Origin: Cyprinodon diabolis
Lineage: Eukaryota > Chordata > Actinopteri > Cyprinodontiformes > Cyprinodontidae
DNA: 64,000 nt
Direction of reading: 5' to 3'
Assembly: GCA_030533445.1 (NCBI GenBank)
Contig: CM060072.1
Location: 23,119,267-23,183,266 of the forward strand
The position numbers and the translations under genes were made by a program. Position 1 is the stretch's first letter; the number at the start of each line of letters is the position of its first letter. Shown piece after piece: positions 1-54,140 of this stretch. The notes beneath the pieces were generated by a model. That model saw only the letters and a list, made by a program, of their open reading frames with translations, had not been told where the DNA came from and made no database searches.

Positions 1-3000
1 AATGATAATCCAAAATAAATAAGCATCAATGCAGAACTTCACCATGCATAAGTTTTAAATATGAAAAATAATTTAATCCTTGGCACGAATCTGCTTTTCC
101 TTCTTTGTTTTGTCTCCATCTAGTGGAAAAGCTATGGTAGTGCATAAAAAAACAGCACAGTCTGCATACTGTAAGATAGGCTAGAGAGATTAATTTTGCT
201 TAGTTAGGTAGGAGAATTATAGCCTACATTATTTTTTTCCCTAATCACTCCAGGATTGTTTTTATTAACTATTTATAAGGTAAATTTATGTGTTTATGCT
301 TTATTAAACCGCCCGAGGAAACATTCTTTAACTTTTTAACCAAAATTAACAGTATTTGGCTCTTTCTTTTCTGTATTATAGGCAATATCCTTTTTGCTAT
401 AATTTATAAACCCCCAAACACCATATTAAACACATTTCCTTTCACCTTGAGAGTTTATGGGTTCACTCCTGAGAGGAGCAACAACATGCCAGAAGAGAGT
501 TCACTCTTCGGGCCGAAATCCAAAAGGAAAGAAAAATGTTCTCCAGAAATAACTGCAACATAAAATGATATGAATAAAGATTTATTTCCCATATGAACAG
601 GTGGATTTATTTTTCATTTTATTTTACAATCTATGACAGTCTCGCATTTTTTACCTGCTTATTTTTTCTAACATATTTTAGGAATGACATGAGAGGGAAG
701 TAAGAATTGTTTTTATTGCTGAATGTTAAATGAAATACACTTTCACTGACTTGAAAATAATTGACTGCTTCTTAATTTTTTTCTTCCTTATTTTTTTAAG
801 TATCCATGCACCCATCTAACCTTGACCACAAGGACATGCAGAGGAGAGGTGTTCAAACATTTCAAGCGAGGGGTGGGGTCAGATTTGTGGGGGGATTAAT
901 CAAATAAAAAAAAGAGGAGTCTGGCAGGACATGCCTGGTACCATATCAGTTGGAAAGGGAGGGGAGAGGGGGGTTATCACATTTAAACTAGAGGTGTGGA
1001 ATCATCTCTCACCCCATTCAGACATACAAAATAAGACCCAGAAGTGGAAAACCAGTGGAAAACCTGATGAAATATCTGGAAGCTGTGAAAAAGACGTGGT
1101 CAAATTGTTCTCTACAACAAAACCTCTGTGCATTTATTATAATTTGCAGATCAATCCTGTTGGAACATTTTGCACTCAGTTGTTCTTTTAAAACTGATTA
1201 AAAGGAGCAGACTAAGTATGTTTTAAGATTATTAACTGTTGCTTTCTATCACATCCCTTTAAAGTAAAGATGCACCAATTTGAAATTTGTAGTTTTTTTT
1301 TATTAACTCTTGTCGAATAATTAAAGAGGAAACCATTTTAAAATCTACTGAAAATGGTAAAAAACTAAATGAGCCATAGAAAACAGATTGTATTTATTTG
1401 TATACTTTTCTTAAAACTGGGTTAATATTGTGTTAGGGTGACATTTTAGTTTTGATACAGCCTGACTGGCGGGACATGGTGTCCGGGGCCTTGCTGCCAT
1501 CAAAGGCGCTGCTCTTTATAGATCTACTTGGAAGATTAAAATGAACAACATTCCAGACATTATGTTTAGATGCAATTGGGTGCAAATACTCCTACACTGG
1601 GTCAGAGGTGAGCTAATGAATGACGTTTTGCTCTCTGACAAGAGCAAGATCAATATGAGCCTACATGTCTGAGTCTCCATAGGCAGTAACACTGGGAAAT
1701 CAGAAAGATTTATCTTTAGGTTCATTAACAGAGGACTGTGTATGTGAGCTAAATGTAATAAAATCCCTATTTTGGCAACGCAAAATACCCCAAAGTACCC
1801 TGTACAAACTGAAGTCCTGTAGCTGGCTGCTCCTTTATGTGAAAAAAAAGGAAGTAGGGAGCTGTTTAATATTATATTTTCACATCTATTGGCTCCTTGC
1901 TTTTCATATCTTCTAACTGATGATTAACATTTTTTAACTCTACCACCTTTCAGAAAACATTTCAAGATAGGATTTTAAGAGTTATTTATCACATCTTTGT
2001 CCTGGGCGAATGCACCAAGTAGTGAGGGTTGTAATCAGCCATGTGTAGATATACCAAAAGCTATGTGTGGCAACGTAACTGGACAATTGTTCATTATGCC
2101 ATAAAAATACACATCGTCTCGGTTACCCTGAACAGGGCTGAGACAGATGACTGCATTTTAGCCAAAGGTAAATCCTGAAAATACAATAAAACTGAAAAGA
2201 TGTCATGCATTATGGACATGATTACCATTTTCATGAAAGAAACCTATGAAATTTAAGCTTTATTTTGACTCCACTTTAATCCACCTAAGACATCCTTTGG
2301 TTCTTAGAAATGGGTCGGATTTCTTTTAAAGCTCAGGTTTGTGCGTTATTGCTTACTTAATTTTATGAATCAGTTTGCTTCTTGAACAGCGATGCAAACC
2401 AAAACTTGTTGCTGTTAATCAGCCTGATATCGCTGACAAATGGATTATTGAACGATAGAAAAAAGAAATGATTACCTAGCGACCAGACAAAGTTAGAGTG
2501 TCTCAATTTCTTGGCGCATCTCTACTTTAAATGAGGATGATGTTGCTCAATAAATGGTCATCTTACAGAATTAATTCAAAGGGAGATAATAAGTCTAATA
2601 GATTTAGTAGTACATAGTACTAATGTAGGAGATGGTATTTGGAAGAATTTTTGTAAAGGTGAAGTCAAAACAAACCTGTGTCCCACACACAGACATCCTA
2701 TGGGCAAGTGAAGGACTTCACAAAAGGGTAGATCTCTGCATAATGGCTTTAAAAAGAAAACTCAGATAGGTACCCATTTGTCTCATTCTACACTACAGGC
2801 ATTACAGAGGTTTTTTTTGCACACACAGCAAACTACAGTCACCTCTTAGAAAATGATGTAATCAAACAGCAAAATATAAAGTTTGCATATTTTTGCATCG
2901 TATGATCCTCCGTAGTTTTCACAGCTATTTCTCTACATTGTCTTTACGCTCCTCCAAAAGAGCTCCACCTAGCTTTCCTTTTCTTTGCGGGGGAGTGTTC

Positions 3001-4189
3001 AGGGAACCGGTAGACTGTGTGGTAACCTCCAGGTCCTCACCTTCCAAGAACCGTCGTCTATAAGGTAGACCTTATTCAAGAAAGTGGGATGACGAGAGGT
3101 GGAAGTGGGTGCAGGGTGAAGGGGGGATATGTGGAAATCCTGAGACACTGTGTGACCTTTAACATGAGCCACGAAAAACAGAATGGAAACAGAATGATAA
3201 TGAGATGTGAGAGGAGAAGTGGCTTTGAGTGGAAACAGATGATATATTTTGTTTTTGTCTCCAATATAGGTATCCCCCATCTGTTCCCAACAGCTAAGTG
3301 CTTAATAGCCTTGTACAAGGCTAACGTGAAGAAAAAAGCCACAAGGAAATTATAATAGGACAGAATAGGGGTGAGCCTGGGGCCACATAGTTGTAAACAC
3401 ATCATTAGGCAATGACCTGCGTGGCAGAACCCAGCCTTACCTGTCCACCTACACAAGAGGAGAGAGAGTGCTGTGGGGTAGCTCCCCTGTTTTTAGAGAA
3501 GTTTTGCACACACACACACACACACACACATCCACACATAACTATCTGTACCCATACTCAACTCAAACACAACTCTCTTCTTTCCTCATCTCTCAAGAGG
3601 ACGCATCAGTCAGAGGGTAGAAATATTCTACGTTATATTTATGAGGAGTTCTGTTACATCCCAAACACCACCCCTACTGGACGAATTATATTAATGTAAA
3701 CAGACACTTTATGTTGAAGTGGTTTATATTGCGTGACATGGAAAGGGATTTATGCTGCAGTGGGGACAGACTTCTTAAAGAATGCCTTTTTTTTGGAAAG
3801 AAAGTGAGACAAGAGGGAAAAAAATCTGACAGAACAAAAAACATAAATGTGTATAAAAAATGAGGCGTCCATATAAGAAAGGCTACAAAAACCTCCACTG
3901 GCCCCTCTGGGATCGGCAAACAGCAAAAGGCACCACAATATTACTCTATTTTTTTTTTTTTTTTACGTTGTGAAAAAACTGGCACATCTTTTTTATGCTG
4001 TAAATCAAAATGTACATATAAATAGAGTTTTCCCTATAAAAAATCTTTGCTGTTAACTAGTAGACAACTTTTGCTAAAATGAAAATAAATATTCATTTGT
4101 TTAGAATATCTGTCAGTTATATAAAATAAAATATTTCTTATAGATGCAGGTCTGTACGATATTGGTTCTTGTTGGTTCATCATCACGCT
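1..4189. other. 3' untranslated region and downstream flank of nrg2
   Basis: No convincing coding exon is present on either strand. The first part downstream of the stop must be the nrg2 3' UTR, but its end is not certain. On the sense (minus) strand an AATAAA hexamer lies at 2264-2259 and others lie further downstream near 600. A T-run at 3949-3964 reads as poly(A) on the sense strand but is genomic. Apart from a CA microsatellite near 3.5 kb, I see only AT-rich single-copy-like sequence. Confidence 0.6.
3507..3530. repeat. (CA)12 microsatellite
   Basis: A perfect dinucleotide run of about 24 bases, downstream of the nrg2 stop and possibly inside its 3' UTR. Confidence 0.95.
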
Positions 4190-44827
<40,638 letters not shown>

Positions 44828-45969
44828 CTGTAAGAGGGAATAAGGAGAAAGAAGCAAACAAAATAAAGTCAGTGTTAATGCACAATCACTAAATAAGAAG
44901 CAAACCTGTTTTTGGCCTATGCTTCATGGTGTTCTACAGGAGGGAAAAGAGAGGAGAAACGGGATCTGAGCCAATAAGCCTTCTTAATAGAGCGAGCCAA
45001 CTGCTCTCTCAGGTGACCTCCAGATGTGGTCACTGGAGACATCATCAACTTTGCCTTGGACTAATAAACATGCTCATATTCACTCTGGCTTTGCTGCTAC
45101 AAAAACACCTGCGGCAGTTTTTAACAAACATCCACCGCTGAGGAAGAAAATGCGAAACCACAACAATCAAGCCCAATTAAAGTCAATCTGGAAATAAGAA
45201 AAGTTACAATACTGTAAAACTAGCTTGCTGTGTTTGCGAGGGGAATAAGAAAACATGTTAAATCATAATACTTAAACTGTGCTTTCATTCTGTGACACCC
45301 ACATTTATATACATACTCTACTCTGTGAATCATAGATAGATAAAAATATATTTATCTATCTATTTAGACATATTTAGAAGAAGCAAGAAAAGGGGTGAGT
45401 AGGGGTCAGCCAGCGGATGGCTAAAACACACATCCTCCATTGCCTCCACTAACCATGAGTAGGATTCATGATTTCATGCACAATCTACACTGAGCTGTCC
45501 TGCAAATTACAGCAGCTCGCTGTTACCTCCAGAGGACGACACATGAATGAAGATGAACAAAGCATGACAGGCGAAGTGAAGTTCATACACGTAATGACTC
45601 CAACTGGGCTCTGAAATAGCTTTGCACCAAATGTATCCCCTCTTGTCCTATTTTTTTTAGGAGACTGTCCTACTTCACTGACCTATTAAAAAGAAGACAT
45701 GTCTGCACAGACCAAAGTAAAATCCAGTGATGATGCAGTTTTTAAGACTTTTGCTTGATTTAGGTTGACAGTTGTGATGGATTTGGGGTTATGTTCAGCT
45801 ATCATTGACAGAGGTATTCAGACACTTCTTTCCTCTGTCAGAGAGGGTTTTAAACTCATAAGTGAGTTATGACAAAATAGCCATTATGATAATCTTCTCC
45901 AGAATTGGAAGGGATCATTTTTTGAGAAGAGGTCACATACCTGTGAGATCTCTACAATTTTGGGCACTC

Positions 45970-46930
45970 TTATGAGCTATGGTGCCTTCCAGAAGTATTC
46001 ATCTGAATATTTCTGCATGTTATAACGACAAAAAAACTAAACTACATATGTTAGGCTACATACCAACACAAAAGTTGAAGAAATTACAGCTGCAGTTCAA
46101 TAGGGGTATGTCTCTAATAGCTTAGAGGGGGAATTAGGCGTATTTATGGTGAAATCAGAAAACAAGGTCATCCCTAAACATAATTTCTTCATATAACCTG
46201 AGAACTGACTTTTTTCCTTAAAACTGACAACAGTTTTCCTAATACCTCAGAACTAACAACTTTTTCTTAAGGACTGACAAATATTTTCCTTAGAACTAAC
46301 ACTGGGTTTCCTTTTACCTGAGAGCTAACAATGTTTCGCCTAAGAATTAACGACTGTTTTCCGGAATACTGAGGATGTCCTAAAATGCAGTCATTTTGTT
46401 TCCAGATTAGTATTAGCACAGCAGGCAAGGCCACCATATTTAATGAGGTAATGCTCACATTGATAAGCAGGATTTATGTTACACAATATTTTACATGCAA
46501 ACCAAATATTTCAGTTTTGATCTTATCAGTCTTGTTTTAAAAGACCAATAAAGAGGATTATTGAGTTGTTAAATAAAAGGAAAAAATCACCCATTTAAAT
46601 TCAAAAATAAACATTTGAAAAGTGGAGCACTTTTATTCTAGCTTTGTAGAACTCAGTTTCCCTACAATTGCAAGTGCATGTTCTTTTGGTTTTGTTTTTT
46701 CTGTATTAGTTCAATCCATCTCAGTCCAACCTTAACTAGCTTCCCTGTCTCTTCCAAGCAAAACCATTCCCATAGAATGAAGCAACCACAAGCTGATTTT
46801 ACTATGTAGGCGGTGTGTTCATGGTGATGTACAGTGTTACGTTTCCGCCACACCTAGCATTTACTGAATGCATTTCCTATCACCATTTCTGAAGGTAACT
46901 GGCTCTGCTAGATTTTATTTAACAGCATCA
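45970..46930 (-). mobile_element. Decayed Tc1-like transposon, interrupted
   Basis: The left part (GTGCCTTCCAGAAGTATTCAT, 45980-46000) and the right part (CTAGCTTCCCTGTCTCTTCC, GGTGTGTTCATGGTGATGTA, GTTTCCGCCACACCTAGC, 46730-46860) match the order of the same old Tc1-like family. Between them lies a degenerate tandem repeat that is not part of the element as I know it. Confidence 0.5.
46195..46365. repeat. Degenerate minisatellite, about 7 units of 20-28 bp
   Basis: The motif AACTRACAA..TTTTCCTTAAG recurs about seven times with substitutions and length changes (for example AACTGACAACAGTTTTCC, AACTAACAACTTTTTCTTAAG, ACTGACAAATATTTTCCTTAG, AATTAACGACTGTTTTCC). Confidence 0.75.
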
Positions 46931-49269
46931 CAGTAAAATGACATTATTGGACACATCGTTATTTTTAATAAGTTTCTAATTATGTCTCATATCTCCCATT
47001 TAACACTGATATTCATGAGAGATAATCTCTTGCTTGTAGTACCAGGAAACACAACCACTTTATTCCTGTCAATGCAAATAACATGGTCATCTAATATACA
47101 CCCCAGCCAAATTTGAAAATTCCTATATATTAGATTTTAAAATGCGAAGCAGCATGAGTATATCTACAGAAACCTCATATTTTCCTCAGCATAAAACATC
47201 CTTTTTAAAATAGATTTTGCAAAGCAAATGACACAAGGTAATTCCAAAATAGCTCAGAGATCTATTGAAACATCACCATTTTTAGATCTATGACTGTCAC
47301 TTTGCTGCTAAAATTATCCTGTTTTCATTTAGAGAAGGATCTTTTATCTGCGAAGAGCATGCAGCTGGAGAACCTGGCTGATATTTGCAGCATTGGGAAA
47401 ACAAAGACAAACAATCTAACGAGGCAGGGAAAAGACAAGATGTTCTTTTGTAATGTAACACTTTGAAATTTTAATGAGCTTTTGGTCTCAAGATAGATAT
47501 TGGTAGCGTAATTGCTTGAGGAATTGCTTGAAGATTTTCAGGTCCCAAGAGCCTGGATATATAAAATTCCGATTTATTCAGCACAGCATAACTGCAGGTC
47601 TGATAAAAGTCATAACACTATAAAGGCTGGACATATACGACATATTGCCATTTGACATCGACTCTGCAAGTGCTTCGGGTTTATTAATAGCCAGAAGCAA
47701 GGACTAATACTAAGCCATAAACAATTTAATGCTCTAAAGGAGTTGATGTTAAACAGTGCTCAATGTTCTGTGGTCTCCCCTGCTGACCTGCCTAATTTTC
47801 ACATTGCTCCTACTAAAGGAATTTCCCATCACTATATTAGTTGTACTGTAAAGGCTGTGTAACAGTATCTGCAAGTGTCTAGTGTTTGGTGAACACTTTC
47901 AGACAGTGTCACGGACTTTCTTTTAGGTGTAATCAGAAAATGATTACCTTCTGCTTCTCTACCGATTTAAAACATACAAAGCAGAACATTCTTCATGCTT
48001 GTGTGAACCTATAGTCCAAAGTCAAAGGAACTGAACTTCTGCTTATGATTACTACTTGCACTTAACTCTGGCAGACTAAGGCTGTGCACACTGCCTGAGG
48101 AAAGCCTTGTCAGTCATAGTCTGAGAGATATAAGACTGAGGTTGCACCACCTATACAAAACAACGTAATAGTTAACAAAGATTTGTCCTTGGCTAAAAAA
48201 GTAAGACAAACACATGACTCTACTTCTCATCAGGCAAATGTGCCACATGTACAGGAGTGTCTGCTTCATCTGTTGATTTTTTAGATATTCATCGGTATCA
48301 TTAAACCATGGAAAGGTTTGCCTATTTGTATATATAAAGCAAATAAGACAATTTTTCTTTTTCTAAGTAAAGGTTGGGGAAGTTACTGTAGTTGTAACAA
48401 TTCTCTTAAAAATAGTAAAAAGATATTTTTAGAATTTGTAGAAAAGTGAATAAACCGAAAATGAATGGATGGATATTTGGCAGAACAAGCAGTTCCACAC
48501 TATACCAGAGGGTGGCAGCAGTGACTATTGAGTTCCTCAGCATCATACTCAAAAAGTCCAGAAATATTTTACTGCAGACAAAAACACAAGAAAATTGAGT
48601 TTGGTTTGTTTGCAGGATCAATAGAAAAGTATGAACGGATTTTATGGAAATGTTTTACCAGAGGTGCACCCCATGCCAAGGATGAATTAATTTAAATTTA
48701 GTAATGATCCAGATTATGTGGGAGTTTTAGCTCTAGGTTTAAGACCCAATTTGCTGCTTAGCGGAGGTTTGCGCTGTTAAAGTGCTTTTATAGTTGCAAT
48801 TAATTTGGTCAATTTTACTGAACTTAACCAGGAAATACTGATGACCAGTACCTGATCTGAAACATCTTTGCAAGATAGCCTAAGGGCTTCTTTCATGCTA
48901 TTTCCTATCTTGCAGTGCAAGATACATACTACTAAAGAATACATGTTATGCAGCTCCACTCAAACGCATTTTGTGAAACATCGAGTCATGTGAGGTTTTT
49001 CATATATGACTGACCAAGTTGATTTCAGCTTTCTCCTACTGTGAATTGTACATGTGTAATTAGGAACAAGGGTGTGGAATTTACAGTGTTCTACCCAATA
49101 GAGAAAGTGTGTTTTATTTTTACAAGGAGGGTTCCTCTCTTCATGAATTTCTTTATTCATGTTTAATAGGATTAACAGACCAATCTTGACATTTCAAACC
49201 TCTATAGCTAACTAGCTTAGCTATTTGACATAGTCTTGTAGAATGATGACATCACTGAAATGCAAAACA

Positions 49270-49650
49270 TATAATTTTCAATTCAATTCAGTTTATTTAT
49301 ATAGCGCCAAATTCACAACACATGTCATCTCAAGGCACTTTACAGTTCAACCAGATCATACAGTCAAATTGATACAAAGTTTTCTATCTAAGGAAAACCA
49401 GTTGATTGCATTGACTCATTGACTCAAATACAATCCCTCACACTAAGCATGCTTGTAGCGACAGTGGAGAGGAAAAACTCCCTTTTAACAGGAAGAAACC
49501 TCCAGCAGAACCAGGCTCAGTGTGAGCGGCCATCTGCCAAGGCCGACTGGGGTTCAAGGAGACAGAAGCAGAGATACAAAAAGCAGCTGTAAAAGGCGGC
49601 CCCGTCCAGGAAACACACAGCCAGGCAGACGAGCTCCAAGGCAGCTCTAT
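49270..49650. repeat. Dispersed teleost repeat (TTTATATAGCGCCAAATTC family)
   Basis: The region begins ATTCAATTCAGTTTATTTAT and contains ATAGCGCCAAATTCACAAC, CATCTCAAGGCACTTTACA, GAGAGGAAAAACTCCCTTT and AACAGGAAGAAACCTCCAGC, phrases common to many fish introns. The class is not certain. The phrase AGCAGAACCAGGCTCAGTG is also typical. Confidence 0.7.
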
Positions 49651-50999
49651 ATACATAACAGTGTGACAAGGATGTAGATCTTTCTTAACCTGACAGAATT
49701 TGTTTCACAACACCAAATTTATATTGCAAATTTATATTTGTCAATGCTGCTAGCTGTATTTGCAGCTGTTTGCCTAAAAAATATATATACACTTAATAAC
49801 AGTGTCTTGTTCAGGACTTCAATAAAAAAAGGCTAAGATAGCATGACAAGATTTGCTTTTATTCAAGTTTTATTTCTTTCAATCGGTAGAACTACAAAAA
49901 ATGTGGTCACCTATCTGACCAGCTGTTGGCATGGTACCAAGGATCACTGATACAACCTCATGAACCTCACTTTAAATTGTGCAGAATATTATTTTATTTA
50001 AATAGGCTAAAATAGACATAAGAAGAGTTTAACTACTGATGAAAATAAGTGTTAAAAGTAAACAAGTAGTTCTTTTTCATACCCTCCATGGAAAAATGGT
50101 GCCGGAGATATTATAAACCATGGCCTTAACAACAGCCTGTTTCTCTCTTTTTGAAGCACAGGGGCAGCTGTGGACATGGGCTATAAAAACCCAATTTGAG
50201 AATAGAAGCCTATCTGGCATGTCAACAGCTCATGCCTCGGGTAACAGTTGGAGATTTCAGCCCACATAGCTGTTCGAAAACAAAGTTATTTGATATATTA
50301 ACAATGCCTCTCCCTTATTATCGAGTTAACATTTCTCTTTCATTTCCAGGAGCTTAGGAAAGGCATCTAAAGCATGCCTTTGTGTTTTTTTCCCCCTTTT
50401 TTTCCAGGCAAAGTTTCCCTGATTACAACGGTGTTATGTCACCTCGCTGCACGTTGTCAAAAGATAAACCCCACAGCAGTGAAGCCATGATATGCTGTTT
50501 GCATGTGGAAATGCTCCTCAGATACCACACAATAGTTACTGTAACACCACATCTGTTCAAACAGATCACTTTAACAGCACCCAGCCAAATGTGCTTTTAC
50601 AAAATGACAACCTTGTATATTCTTGGGATTGCTATTCTGACTGTGCCCACCAGCCTAGCCAAAATTACTATCAGTCATTTGCTGAGGCTTTTTTTTTTAT
50701 TTGTGGGCTAAAGAGTAAAACAAAATTCTAAATTTTGAAATAAGAAATTAATTAATGGCTTCATTGTCAATAAATATGATAGAATTTAAACTTTTTTGAT
50801 TTAGCAGATAAGCTTAACAAATCAACAAACTCGCTTACTCCTAAATCACGTCCAATCCATTTTTAGTTTGGTGAGTTTTGTGCACTTGATAGGTAGCTAG
50901 TTATATGTCCTTAAGTTTTAGCTGTGTCAGGAGCAGCTTTGTCTATTCTTACATTATTAGTATACACAATCTTCTTTTCCTAATATGTTTCATCTTAAG

Positions 51000-51513
51000 G
51001 CTGATTTATACTCAGAAACCACGTCATCTGCTGTGTTTCGCAGTGAACGTAAATGTGTCTCCGCCCCTCCGCAGACACTCTGGTGCACCTCTCCAAAATT
51101 GAAATCACCACAGACAGTGCCACAGACAGGAGGCCTATGATTGGTCAAATCTACATCCGCTCTACTCTATGCGTATTTCCTGTTTGGTACCTTACCGACT
51201 TGTTTTGTTTGTATTACCACCATTGTGGAAAACGACGCGTGAAGAATGACCAGCTAGAAGAGCGAGGTGCGCGGGAATGCCGGGACCCTTTTCCCCCGCG
51301 CTTTTTCGCCCTCATGTCCCTCTGTTGTTGCACCAACTTGTCCCCACTTCCTCACCGCCTTGGCCGTACCCAGACCCTCAGTTAGTTTGTGATTGTCCCT
51401 ATTGCATTGTGGCATAGAATAATATGGCGCAGACCACGCTTCAAAATTGGGCATAAATCAAAAATATCTGTGACAAGTTCACTGTGGCACACTGCTGCGG
51501 AAGTATAACCAGC
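51000..51513. mobile_element. Probable non-autonomous DNA transposon (Harbinger-like)
   Basis: The ends are imperfect inverted repeats (GCTGATTTATACTC left; right end reverse complement GCTGGTTATACTTC). Inside, local GC rises sharply and a broken frame reads ENDA.RMTS, like the start of MADF/SANT-type proteins that accompany Harbinger transposases. No clear target duplication. Assignment is tentative. Confidence 0.4.
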
Positions 51514-54140
51514 GCAGTCTTTTGACAATCCTAGGTTTTCAACAAGGACGCTAACTAAATTTGTATTTAAGGGTGAAGGAAAAATTATAAGCTTTGTATT
51601 GTTGCTTCAAACTGGAGGTTTGGTTTATTTTTGTCATCTGTTCTGTGTCCAATACCTAAGCCCTCATCCAAAAAAGGCATCACCCGATGAAATCGGATTA
51701 AGCCAACAGGAAAAGCAGAATAACAAATCTTCTTCAAATTGTCATGTAGATTGGAAAAGAGTAGAAACATATCTGTTTACAACAAGCCGTTTGGAGCCAA
51801 AATCTTGAGTTTCATGTTGGTTCATGTTTTATTGCAGCAGCCCATTTCACTCACTGAATTTCAAATAACATCAATTAATGTGTTGTTTACAAAGATCCCC
51901 AGTATTCTAAACATGTTGACCAAACTTGTAATGATTATGGTAACTGGATGTTTTCGGTGAATAAACATCTTTGTTTAATGAAGTTTGCAAATGCAATGCC
52001 TATTCTAAAGTGCTGACACCTATAAAATGGATTAGAACAGCACAGAATAGTGACAGAAAAATGCAGACACACAAAAATATGGAAGCAAAAAATAATAATA
52101 GACTGTATAGAAAGAGGACATTTATGGTTTAGGAAAAAAAAATACTGCACCGTTTTTAAGATTAGCATACTAAGACTGAAGAAACGTACAAGTAAACATT
52201 TTAACATGTAACTCATTTTATCGTATCTAAAATTAGCTTTCCTTCTTTAATTAAAACTTCATAAGATTAAAATGTCCAAATATGATACTAACTTCACTTG
52301 TAATATATATTTCCTACAGACCAAATAAAGAATGACCACACTGTTAACACTGCTTCTATGCTTCCATTAAACACCTCGTAATCCTGCGCTGCATCCCTAT
52401 ACCATATGCTCAGCCCCTAAAATGCATAGGCCTACACAGACAACAACATTGAAAAAAATTGGGAATTAATATTAGCTCAGTTTTAAAGCATCTAATGTCA
52501 CCTGATGCTGCTGCTTACACTGGTATATTTTGCCTAAATCAAGAAGTCAGTGTGAGACTCCTACTGGACAGAACAACTGAATGGGTAAGCGTGGATGTTT
52601 TTGGACAGGAAGGAAGGAAACAGTTGCAACCAGAGAAATCACACACAGGAAAAGAGACATCATGCAAATGCAACAATAAAATGCCTGGTAAAAATTAAAA
52701 CAAAAGATGCTCCTGCTAAGTGAACCGATGGTAACAACCCAGTAGCTTACAAATCTTTAGATAACACTAACTGGTAGGAAAACTAACTATCCTTTTAAGG
52801 TTTAAAGCAAATCCTGACTTTTTTGTTAACTGACTGCAAATTCAATCTTGATATGGCAGAAATTTCAAAGGTTGCATTTGGATGCTCGGAAAACAAATTT
52901 GAAATGTGACAGACAACTGGATGAATATTTTTTCCAGACATGAGCTACCTTAAACATAACCAACCAAAACAGCTGAAATCAAAGCCATAGAAAATATATA
53001 ATCAGGCATGGGTCAGTTACTGGTATCAAGGTTTTCTAATTCTATGGTTTAAAAACCTTCATATGCTATGCTGTTTCTACAGCAGATGTTGCTCTACAGT
53101 GCACCAAGTTGTTCTACAATATACCCTCCCAGCTTGTAAAAAATAAATAAAAAGGTAGTAACCATTTGGTACATACTTAATTTTACTAGTTGTGACTGAA
53201 ATAAAACTTAATTTATGTTTTTTTTTTATATATTGTTAAAAATACTTTAAATAAAACTGTCATCACCCTCATATTTGATCATATTTGTGAGGAAAATCAA
53301 TATTATTTTAAAAGCAGACACGTAACACTAACTAAAAGAAAAATAAATCATGAACATCTTAACCTCGCAAAATTGAAAACGTAAATGAACGGCATTTATG
53401 TTTTCAATTTTGCAAGTTTAAGTTGTTCTTCTTTTGTATTTTAACGTCATACGTTTATAATCCTTTACCAGCAACAGTGTGATTACAATTAATGATGAAT
53501 CAAGCCATTGCTGACTTCTTTGATTCTGTTGACTTTATTCAGGCCTAAATCCAACCAAAAACAGATGTTATACGAATTATGAGGCAACAGGAAGATAATG
53601 AATAGGCCTTGAGCCTCTAACAGTCATTTAATATGTGTGTTTAATGGATCTGAGTTTCTCATGTATTACAGCTTTGAAAAGATTTCCCCGTTTTGTGCTT
53701 CTGACTAAATAAACACATTGAAACGGCATTTCTAAACATAAGTCAAAATGTGTCTGAGATTTTATTGTAAAGGCATGTAAAATTACTAGATAAGCTGTTC
53801 TTTGTTTGAATACCATCCATGTGAGGAGTATTACTATTAAATCTCCCCTGTATTAGCTGAAAACAATCCCCACTGCCTACATTGACTTGTTGCTGAATAA
53901 TTCAAACAACACCATCATGACTTAAGACATGCAATTGGTATTACTACACGATAAAAGGCAACAAGCACAAAATGAACAGCCAGCTCCTCATTTCCTTGAG
54001 TAATTATTGCAATCCCTTTCTACACACGCAAACCCATCCACACAGAAAGGAACTTGTTGTGTTTTGTCTTGACATATGATTAGTGGGAGGTGCAAGTTTG
54101 TGAATTATAACTTCACCAACAGCAGCAGCGTATTTATATA

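Noticed and set aside
48508..48530. CTCF-like motif CCAGAGGGTGGCAG
   Set aside because: Two mismatches to the core consensus and proximity to a LINE-like ATGGATGG tail make a chance or repeat-derived match more likely.
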